A stretch of DNA of 15,514 nucleotides, from positions 1 through 15,514 of the forward strand of contig CAJBVG010000191.1 of assembly GCA_903958995.1 (NCBI GenBank). Reading direction: 5' to 3'. Position 1 is the stretch's first letter, and each line of letters begins with the position of its first letter. Below the pieces are notes generated by a model. The model did no database searches, was not told where the DNA came from, and worked only from the letters and a program-made list of their open reading frames with translations. The DNA is from an uncultured bacterium (GTDB lineage: Bacteria; Bacteroidota; Bacteroidia; Sphingobacteriales; Sphingobacteriaceae). Shown piece after piece: positions 10,131 to 15,109 of this stretch. Made by a program: the position numbers and the translations under genes.

Positions 10131-10271
10131 ATGAAAACTAAATTCTCTTTATTTCTATTATTAGGTGTGATAATTATAAGCACTTCATTTTCAGCTTGTA
10201 AGTCACGTTGCGATTGCCCTCGTTTTTCTAAAGTAAACACAAAGGTCATTCATTCTCAATTTCCAGCGTAA
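10131..10271 (+). CDS. Tiny cysteine-rich lipoprotein (hypothetical)
   Basis: This 46-codon ORF starts at ATG 10131 and ends at TAA 10269-10271, 26 bases after the VanZ-like gene. It encodes a basic N-terminus (MKTK), a hydrophobic stretch at about 5-20 and a lipobox-like FSAC with the cysteine at 23. Cleavage there would leave a 24-residue mature peptide with two more cysteines in CKSRCDCPRF, anchored in the membrane by lipid. I do not recognise a named family, although very short lipoproteins with a C-x3-C-x-C-P pattern seem familiar from Bacteroidota. The complete secretion-signal architecture and its position at the end of a co-directional gene string argue that it is real. It could be a spurious small ORF, since no ribosome binding site supports it. 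Confidence 0.6.
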   Translation: MKTKFSLFLLLGVIIISTSFSACKSRCDCPRFSKVNTKVIHSQFPA

Positions 10272-10290
10272 TCCTTATTTTATTACCTCT

Positions 10291-10307
10291 ATAACGTCAA
10301 TCGTTAT
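10291..10307. promoter_or_regulatory. Small dyad upstream of feoA (possible operator or weak hairpin)
   Basis: ATAACG and CGTTAT form a perfect 6-bp inverted repeat around a five-base spacer (TCAAT). It overlaps the candidate -33 element of the feoAB promoter by one base. It could be the binding site of a dimeric repressor or a weak hairpin ending transcription of the upstream lipoprotein gene; the stem is short and no strong T-tract follows. It does not look like a canonical Fur box. Confidence 0.25.
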
Positions 10308-10338
10308 TTGGATTTAATATAAATAAGCCCTAACTTGC
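10307..10338 (+). promoter_or_regulatory. Candidate promoter of feoAB
   Basis: TTTG at 10307-10310 is followed after exactly 20 bases by TAACTTGC at 10331-10338, an imperfect match to the Bacteroidota pair TTTG and TAnnTTTG at the expected spacing. Transcription would begin near 10345, about 20 bases before the feoA ATG. The -7 element deviates at two positions, so this is only a candidate. Confidence 0.35.
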
Positions 10339-10365
10339 GTTGTTTTAATACATAAACTCAATAAA

Positions 10366-10590
10366 ATGAAACTGAGGAAGTTGTCCGACTTACAGCCGGG
10401 TATGAAGGCCATTATTGATTCATTTACTGATGAGGAATTATCCATTCGTTTGTTAGAGATGGGATGTTTGCCAGGGGAAGAAGTTGAAATTGCACATATA
10501 GCTCCATTAGGAGATCCAATTGCAATACATTTATACGGACACAAACTGAGTTTACGTAAAAAAGAAGCAGAAAGTATTTTGGTGAAATAA
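10366..10590 (+). CDS. feoA: Ferrous iron transport accessory protein FeoA
   Basis: FeoA is a small cytoplasmic protein with an SH3-like beta-barrel that supports the FeoB iron channel. The 74-residue product has the usual length and hallmarks: the opening KLSDLQPGMKAII, the central RLLEMGCLPGEEVEI turn, and the closing PIAIHLYGHKLSLRKKEAESILV. ATG at 10366 is the only plausible start. The feoB start lies four bases after the feoA stop, so the two form a bicistronic unit. Many Bacteroidota carry fused feoAB, whereas here they are separate genes; no feoC is seen. Iron-responsive control is expected from the family, but I see no clear Fur site. Confidence 0.95.
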   Translation: MKLRKLSDLQPGMKAIIDSFTDEELSIRLLEMGCLPGEEVEIAHIAPLGDPIAIHLYGHKLSLRKKEAESILVK

Positions 10591-10594
10591 TACA

Positions 10595-12712
10595 TTGAAG
10601 GAGCAAATTAACATTGCCTTAATTGGCAATCCAAATACAGGAAAATCATCCTTGTTCAATGCTCTAACTGGCATGAACCAAAAAGTAGGAAATTTTCCAG
10701 GAGTAACCGTCGATAAACTTATTGGATTTTATCCAATCGATGAAAATCGCACGGCTAGAGTTATTGATTTACCCGGAACCTATAGTTTATATCCACGTTC
10801 AGAAGATGAACAAATTGCATTACAAGTTTTAGGTTCACCAGGAAATCCGGATTATCCTGCTGTAGTAGTTGTTGTAGTTGATGCAACGAATCTTAAAAGA
10901 AATTTATTACTCTTTTCTCAAGTGCTTGATTTAGGTGTACCCTGCGTGTTAGCCATTAACATGATGGACCAAGCATGTGAACAACATCTAGAAATAAACA
11001 TAGAGGGATTAGCAAAGAAAATAGGCATACCGGTATTAGGTATTAGTGCTCGAAATTTAGAAGGCATTACTGCATTAAAAGAAGCTATTCGTTATCAAAT
11101 AGAAGTGCAATTAGTGGCAGAGTCGGGTACCGATATTAAACAATATGCGCCCGAATTAATTGATGATATTAAATTGCATTTTGAAATCGATAACGATTAC
11201 ATCGCATTCGAATTAGCACATCACTATCATGAGTTAGCACATTTAAGTGATGATAAAAAAGAGTTGCTCCGCACCTTAGGAGAGAAGCACAACTTCAATC
11301 ATAACAAGGCACAAGCTCAAGAAACCATTGCAAGATTTAATCACATCAACGAATTATTATTCGATAATGTTCGCCGACCGAAGGATCCAGAAAGAGAAAG
11401 TATTAGCAATAGAATTGATAAATGGTTAACCCATCGTGTTGGTGGATTGATGTTATTTTTCCTCATCTTATTTGTGATTTTCCAATCCATCTTCACTTGG
11501 TCAGCCTACCCAATGGATTTAATTGAGCAAGCATTTTTACATTTAGAAAATGCATTGTTAGGAATTATTCCTCCAGGAATTTTTCAAGATTTAATTGTTG
11601 GTGGAATTTTACCAGGTATGAGTGGAGTGCTAGTGTTTATTCCACAAATCGCCATTTTATTTTTATTCATTGCCGTTTTAGAAGACACGGGTTATATGGC
11701 ACGTGTTACTTTTATGATGGATAGAATCATGAAGAAATTCGGATTGAATGGGAAGTCAGTCGTTCCATTAATGAGTGGAATTGCATGTGCTGTACCTGCT
11801 ATCATGTCGGCACGTACTATTGAAAATTGGAAAGACAGATTGATCACCATTATGGTTACTCCTTTAATGAGCTGCTCCGCACGTTTGCCAGTATATACTT
11901 TATTGATTTCAATCATTGTTCCTAGCAAAAACGTTTTAGGTTTTTTAAATATTCAAGGATTGGTATTAATGGGGATGTACCTATTAGGATTTATCGCTGC
12001 TATAGTTTCTGCGTTTGTGATGAAATTAATTATCAAAACAAAGGAGCGTAGTTATTTCATCATGGAATTGCCTACATACAGAATGCCGCGTTGGAATAAT
12101 GTTGGAATTACGATTTTCAATAAAGTAAAAACATTTATTACCGAAGCAGGAAAAATAATTCTTGCGGTATCTATCATCTTATGGTTCTTGTCGAGTTACG
12201 GACCTGCAGATACCATGAAAAATATTACCAATAAATACGAAGTTTTAACCTTCCAAGAACCCACTAAAAAAGCAGAGCTTACACGAATGATGAGTTCTGA
12301 AAAATTAGAAGCATCGTATGCTGGGCATTTAGGTAAATTTATTGAACCTGTTATTCGTCCATTAGGTTACGATTGGAAAATTGGAATTGCATTAATTACT
12401 TCTTTCGCAGCACGCGAAGTTTTTGTAGGAACTATTGCCACTATATACAGTGTAGAAAATGAAGGCGGGCATTTAGAAACGGTAAGAGACAAACTCAAAA
12501 CCGCTAAGAACCCCGACACTGGGCAACCAACATTCACGCTAGCTGTAAGTGTATCCTTAATGATTTTCTATGCATTCGCTATGCAATGCATGAGTACACT
12601 CGCCGTTGTTTACCGTGAAACTAAATCATGGAAATGGCCAGCAATTCAGTTTGCGTATATGACAGGCTTAGCGTACATTTCTGCATTTGTAGTGTTCCAA
12701 TTGTTGAAGTAG
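10595..12712 (+). CDS. feoB: Ferrous iron transporter FeoB
   Basis: FeoB is the inner-membrane permease that imports Fe(II), gated by an N-terminal GTPase. The 705-residue product has a complete G domain: P-loop GNPNTGKS at 11-18, G2 threonine at 38 (GVTV), DLPG at 58-61, NMMD at 122-125 and a SARN-type G5 near 150. A helical regulatory region follows to about 270, then a polytopic membrane domain with two gate regions; the conserved cysteine-containing GIACAVPAIMSARTI (about 394-408) and LMSCSARLPVY (about 424-434) are intact. The start must be TTG at 10595, since the next in-frame methionine (residue 27) would delete the P-loop. It is coupled to feoA by a four-base gap. The TAG stop at 12710-12712 is immediately followed by, and may overlap, the repeat array described separately. 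Confidence 0.96.
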   Translation: MKEQINIALIGNPNTGKSSLFNALTGMNQKVGNFPGVTVDKLIGFYPIDENRTARVIDLPGTYSLYPRSEDEQIALQVLGSPGNPDYPAVVVVVVDATNLKRNLLLFSQVLDLGVPCVLAINMMDQACEQHLEINIEGLAKKIGIPVLGISARNLEGITALKEAIRYQIEVQLVAESGTDIKQYAPELIDDIKLHFEIDNDYIAFELAHHYHELAHLSDDKKELLRTLGEKHNFNHNKAQAQETIARFNHINELLFDNVRRPKDPERESISNRIDKWLTHRVGGLMLFFLILFVIFQSIFTWSAYPMDLIEQAFLHLENALLGIIPPGIFQDLIVGGILPGMSGVLVFIPQIAILFLFIAVLEDTGYMARVTFMMDRIMKKFGLNGKSVVPLMSGIACAVPAIMSARTIENWKDRLITIMVTPLMSCSARLPVYTLLISIIVPSKNVLGFLNIQGLVLMGMYLLGFIAAIVSAFVMKLIIKTKERSYFIMELPTYRMPRWNNVGITIFNKVKTFITEAGKIILAVSIILWFLSSYGPADTMKNITNKYEVLTFQEPTKKAELTRMMSSEKLEASYAGHLGKFIEPVIRPLGYDWKIGIALITSFAAREVFVGTIATIYSVENEGGHLETVRDKLKTAKNPDTGQPTFTLAVSVSLMIFYAFAMQCMSTLAVVYRETKSWKWPAIQFAYMTGLAYISAFVVFQLLK

Positions 12713-12756
12713 TATCGGGTAGTGAGTAGGGGGTATCGAGTAGTGGGTATTGAGTA
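12710..12756 (+). repeat. Degenerate 7-bp tandem array, left flank of IVS-like ORF
   Basis: From 12717 there are six consecutive units of strictly alternating GGGTA and GAGTA, each followed by two bases (gt, gg, tc, gt, tt), so the period is 7 with a 14-bp superperiod. A seventh, diverged unit (TAGTA-tc, 12710-12716) is in register and includes the feoB stop codon. The array runs into an A-tract at 12756-12763. Its sequence is the inverse of the array at 13165-13232. Similar arrays beside IVS-type ORFs are familiar to me from Bacteroidota genomes, but I cannot confirm this here. Confidence 0.9.
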
Positions 12757-12763
12757 AAAAAAA

Positions 12764-12794
12764 GTTGCATATATGCAGTTGACATATACTTTAG
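12764..12794 (+). promoter_or_regulatory. Candidate promoter with palindrome ahead of IVS-like ORF
   Basis: GTTG at 12764-12767 and TACTTTAG at 12787-12794 are separated by 19 bases and approximate the Bacteroidota TTTG / TAnnTTTG pair, with one mismatch in each half. Inside lies a perfect 12-bp palindrome, TGCATATATGCA (12766-12777). A start near 12800 would leave a leader of about a dozen bases before ATG 12813. If real, the cassette carries its own promoter. Confidence 0.35.
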
Positions 12795-12812
12795 CATTTG
12801 TTAAAATTGCTT

Positions 12813-13166
12813 ATGAATCAATTTTACAAATTAGAAGTTTGGCAGAGGGCAAGGATTTTTTGCAAACAAATTTATACTATCACTAAAAATTATCCAAGTT
12901 CAGAAAACTTTGGACTAATAAATCAAATGAAAAGAGCTGCAGTTTCTATACCATCAAATATTGCAGAAGGATCAGGTAGAAAATCGAAAAATGAATTTCT
13001 TTATTTTTTAAATGTTTCAAATGGTTCTGCTTTTGAGCTTGAAACTCAAATCAATATTTCGAAAGATTTAGAATATATTAGTGATGAATCAGAAGAAAAT
13101 CTTTTAAAAGAACTCCATATTATACAAAAAATGCTTTATAAATTAATAGATTCTATGCAAAAATAA
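12813..13166 (+). CDS. Four-helix bundle protein, 23S rRNA intervening-sequence (S23/IVS) family
   Basis: The 117-residue product matches the IVS-encoded four-helix bundle family, first noted inside insertions in bacterial 23S rRNA genes and related to the Avd accessory protein of diversity-generating retroelements. Signature segments are FYKLEVWQRARIFCKQIY at 4-21, GLINQMKRAAVSIPSNIAEG at about 35-54, GRKSKNEFLYFLNVSNGSAFELETQ at about 56-80, and a final amphipathic helix. Function is not established: a basic surface suggests nucleic-acid binding. ATG at 12813 is chosen over TTG at 12798 because family members begin with this short lead-in. All four arginines use AGA or AGG, while neighbouring genes often use CGT or CGA, and the ORF is more AT-rich by eye; both fit foreign origin. 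It is not inside an rRNA gene here but between two inverted 7-bp arrays, and its stop codon overlaps the right array. Confidence 0.9.
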   Translation: MNQFYKLEVWQRARIFCKQIYTITKNYPSSENFGLINQMKRAAVSIPSNIAEGSGRKSKNEFLYFLNVSNGSAFELETQINISKDLEYISDESEENLLKELHIIQKMLYKLIDSMQK

Positions 13167-13232
13167 CCCAATACTCACTACCCAATACCCAATACTCACT
13201 ACCCGATACCCGATACTTAGCACCCATTACTC
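13165..13232 (-). repeat. Degenerate 7-bp tandem array, right flank of IVS-like ORF (inverted)
   Basis: Ten units with a strict 7-bp period run from the TAA stop of the IVS-like ORF to the ATG of the SprT-like gene. Read on the minus strand, the cores are GAGTA, GGGTG, AAGTA, GGGTA, GGGTA, GAGTA, GGGTA, GGGTA, GAGTA and GGGTT, with two-base spacers mostly gt, tt or tc. They are the same vocabulary as the left array but in opposite orientation. Bases 13193-13209 (TACTCACTACCCGATAC) are the exact reverse complement of 12712-12728, and TACTCACTACCC also occurs at 13172-13183. RNA across the cassette could fold into a long stem enclosing the ORF. Confidence 0.9.
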
Positions 13233-13233
13233 A

Positions 13234-13854
13234 ATGAGTCACGAAAGAAACTCCAAAATACTCGAACCCTACGTACCTGAAGGTACTGCACTTACTATGG
13301 CGAAGTGGATAGATTATTTTCAAGTAGAGCTTTCCATTAATAAACCTAGAGAATCTATTCTCGGCGATTATCGTCACCCGCATAGCGGAAAGGGGCATCG
13401 TATTTCGGTGAACCGTGATTTAAATCCTTATGCTTTTTTAATTACCCTCATTCATGAGTTTGCGCATTTAACCAATTGGAATAAGAATTCACACAAAGTT
13501 AAACCACACGGCGATGAGTGGAAAGCGGAATACAAATATTTAATGCAACCATTTTTAGATCGAAATATTTTCCCCGAAGAAATAGATAAGGCTGTTCGCA
13601 AATACATGACTAACCCTGCAGCATCTAGTTGCTCCGATGTAAATTTATTAAGAGTATTAAAACGATTTGATAAAGTTCAACATACCGTATTCGTTAGCAA
13701 TATTCCTATGGGTGGTAAATTCCAAATGAAAAACGGACGAACTTTTCAAAAATTAGAACTCGTTCGAAAACGATTTCGTTGTAAGGAAATACCTTCTGGA
13801 CATATTTATTTGTTCAGTCCCGTAACAGAAGTTTTTCAATGTGAATCCCGATAG
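13234..13854 (+). CDS. SprT-like zinc metalloprotein
   Basis: This 206-residue protein belongs to the SprT-like group of predicted zinc metallopeptidases, related to the catalytic domain of eukaryotic SPRTN; the bacterial role and substrate are unknown. The zincin motif HEFAH is at 74-78 (H74 and H78 ligands, E75 catalytic), and H92 in KPHGDEWK is the likely third ligand. The segment GDYRHPHSGKGHRISVNRDL before the motif and NPAASSCSD after it are also family-typical. No signal peptide or membrane segment is seen, so it is probably cytoplasmic. ATG at 13234 is preferred because the family-conserved KILEPYVPEGTA near the N-terminus lies before the next methionine (residue 22). Its start codon directly abuts the 7-bp repeat array, so its leader is made of that array. 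The stop codon sits in a palindrome. Confidence 0.9.
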   Translation: MSHERNSKILEPYVPEGTALTMAKWIDYFQVELSINKPRESILGDYRHPHSGKGHRISVNRDLNPYAFLITLIHEFAHLTNWNKNSHKVKPHGDEWKAEYKYLMQPFLDRNIFPEEIDKAVRKYMTNPAASSCSDVNLLRVLKRFDKVQHTVFVSNIPMGGKFQMKNGRTFQKLELVRKRFRCKEIPSGHIYLFSPVTEVFQCESR

Positions 13855-13865
13855 CTATCGGGATT
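13844..13865. repeat. 22-bp perfect palindrome across the SprT-like stop codon
   Basis: AATCCCGATAG is followed immediately by its exact reverse complement CTATCGGGATT, giving a loop-free perfect palindrome that contains the TAG stop codon at 13852-13854. As RNA it could form a GC-containing hairpin by opening the central bases; no T-tract follows on either strand, so a classical intrinsic terminator is doubtful. Its position between convergent genes suits a bidirectional terminator or a dispersed palindromic repeat. Confidence 0.85.
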
Positions 13866-13868
13866 GTA

Positions 13869-13910
13869 AATGTGCAAATGTGCAGATATTAGCATACTTG
13901 CATATCAGCA
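13869..13910. repeat. Short-period degenerate array of GCA-ending units
   Basis: Five consecutive units end in GCA: AATGTGCA, AATGTGCA, GATATTAGCA, TACTTGCA and TATCAGCA, then TATTA. Four are 8 bases long and one is 10. The array runs between the palindrome and the stop codon of the GH53 gene (13913-13915). It resembles in style, not sequence, the 7-bp arrays 650 bp upstream, and may be a solo or relic array. Confidence 0.6.
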
Positions 13911-13912
13911 TA

Positions 13913-14983
13913 TTACTTAAACACTTCGATTGCTGGCAATGCTTTCCCTGTAAAGTCCCATAGGGCTTGGTTCTCCCAGCTAGAGCCGTTTGTGGCAGTA
14001 CTGCCTTTAAACGATACCCATTCGCCTCCCCAGTAACAAAATCCTATTGCATTGGAATTTGTTTTAAGATGAGTTTTCAAATCCATCAAATAATTTTTCT
14101 GACCTTCATTTGTTGCAGGGTATGTTGAAATAATTTCGTTGTTAGAGCCAATTACATTATTGGTCCAATCGTTCCAATTGAATGTAAAAGGGTAGGAGGT
14201 TTCGGCAATAATTACATCTTTATGAAAAGTAGTTTTCAAAACACTAATCGAATTACTCAAGGAATCTAAACTCTTTCCATGCCATTTCGGATAGTAGGAT
14301 AATGCAATAATATCGTAATCAATATTATTCATACTACTATAAAAGGCTAATGCTTCTTGATGCCCAGCATAGTGAATCATAATTTTCATCGTTGTAGAAT
14401 TCTCTCTTACCGCTCTGATTCCTTCTTGCAATAAAAGTTTCATATACGTTAATTGAGTATATTTTCCATCGGGCCATAAAAAACCATTATTGATTTCATT
14501 CCCAATTTGTATATATTCCGGATTGATTTCGGTAACAATCTTTTTGGTGTATTGATAGACACTATCCTTTAATTGTTGAAAAGGCAAATTGCTCCAAGCA
14601 CTAGGTTTTGTTTGGTTCGCAGGGTCGGCCCAAGTATCTGAATAATGTACTGTGAGCCAAACTTTAGCACCTGTGGATTTTATTTCATTGGCCAATTGTT
14701 TCACTTCTGCAAAACCAGAATGTCCATCAGCAGGGTTTACCCAAATGCGTAAACGAAAAGTATTTGCTCCTGCATTACGTAATGTGCTGAGCATGTCTTC
14801 TGTTTGCCCTGCAGTATTCTTAGCATTGAATTGGGCAGCTCTAATTTCTGGTAAATACGAAATGTCGGCACCACGTAGAAAAGAAAAATCTTCAGGGGTA
14901 GTTGTTGTCGGCTCTGTCGTAGTTTTCTTACAGGATACAGTTAATAAAAAGAAAATTGAAAATAGAAAAAAGTACTTCTTCAT
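13913..14983 (-). CDS. Arabinogalactan endo-beta-1,4-galactanase, GH53 lipoprotein
   Basis: GH53 enzymes cut beta-1,4-galactan backbones of type I arabinogalactan, a pectin side chain, with retention of configuration. The 356-residue protein begins with a lipoprotein signal (MKKYF, hydrophobic run, LTVSC lipobox with C18), then a threonine/proline linker (21-30) and one TIM-barrel domain. FLRGADISYLPEI at 35-47 and FRLRIWVNP at 76-84 are typical of the family. The predicted acid/base is E163 in IQIGNEINNG and the nucleophile E261 in IIAETSYP; HYSDTWADP at 113-121 is the conserved substrate-cleft segment. KK directly after the lipidated cysteine does not tell whether it reaches the cell surface. 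Unusually for a glycan-degrading gene in this phylum, no SusC/SusD pair or regulator is adjacent within the window. The M28 gene upstream is co-directional but separated by a repeat element. Confidence 0.93.
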   Translation of the reverse strand: MKKYFFLFSIFFLLTVSCKKTTTEPTTTTPEDFSFLRGADISYLPEIRAAQFNAKNTAGQTEDMLSTLRNAGANTFRLRIWVNPADGHSGFAEVKQLANEIKSTGAKVWLTVHYSDTWADPANQTKPSAWSNLPFQQLKDSVYQYTKKIVTEINPEYIQIGNEINNGFLWPDGKYTQLTYMKLLLQEGIRAVRENSTTMKIMIHYAGHQEALAFYSSMNNIDYDIIALSYYPKWHGKSLDSLSNSISVLKTTFHKDVIIAETSYPFTFNWNDWTNNVIGSNNEIISTYPATNEGQKNYLMDLKTHLKTNSNAIGFCYWGGEWVSFKGSTATNGSSWENQALWDFTGKALPAIEVFK

Positions 14984-14994
14984 ACTTAATAACC

Positions 14995-15101
14995 GTTCGT
15001 CGGAGTGTCCTCACTCCGACATTTTTTTTTATTTCGTGACATAGTATCTTCACTCCGACAATTTTTTTATTTCGTGTCGGAGTGAGGACACTCCGACGAA
15101 C
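14995..15101. repeat. 107-bp inverted-repeat element with three hairpin/T-tract modules
   Basis: Bases 14995-15021 and 15075-15101 are perfect 27-bp inverted repeats. Each arm is itself a hairpin with 9-bp stem GTCGGAGTG / CACTCCGAC and a four-base loop (14999-15020 and 15076-15097). The first arm is followed by a nine-T run and ATTTCGTG; 15050-15076 repeats that junction almost exactly (TCACTCCGACA, T-tract, ATTTCGTG), and 15036-15059 looks like a decayed middle copy of the hairpin. The whole is thus about three modules of roughly 40 bp, the last inverted-complete. T-tracts lie 3' of hairpins on the plus strand, while both flanking genes run on the minus strand, so this does not behave as their terminator. 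No clear target-site duplication is seen. A MITE-like or REP-like dispersed element is the likeliest explanation. Confidence 0.85.
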
Positions 15102-15109
15102 ATCATGAA

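Noticed and set aside
10067..10249. A 60-codon minus-strand ORF overlapping the small lipoprotein gene
   Set aside because: The plus-strand ORF in the same place has a coherent signal peptide and lipobox; the minus-strand product has no recognisable feature.
12766..12777. Rho-independent terminator reading leftward from the TGCATATATGCA palindrome into the A-tract
   Set aside because: No minus-strand gene ends here, and the AT-rich stem without a loop would be weak.
12798..12812. TTG at 12798 as start of the IVS-like gene
   Set aside because: It adds only MLKLL before a methionine that matches the usual family N-terminus, and it would overlap the expected transcription start.
12717..13232. 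CRISPR array
   Set aside because: Units are 7 bp with two-base spacers, inverted on the two sides of an ORF, and no cas genes are near; this is not CRISPR architecture.
13855..13912. A tRNA or other structured RNA gene between the SprT-like and GH53 genes
   Set aside because: Besides the palindrome and the GCA-unit array I see no cloverleaf or conserved RNA motif in this 58-base gap.
14652..15044. A 130-codon plus-strand ORF antisense to the start of the GH53 gene
   Set aside because: It overlaps the well-supported GH53 coding region, runs into the repeat element and shows no recognisable domain; composition looks like an antisense shadow.
14995..15101. Intrinsic terminator for the M28 gene
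   Set aside because: The gene is on the minus strand, where the hairpins are followed by A-rich or mixed sequence; the T-tracts follow the hairpins only on the plus strand, where no gene ends.
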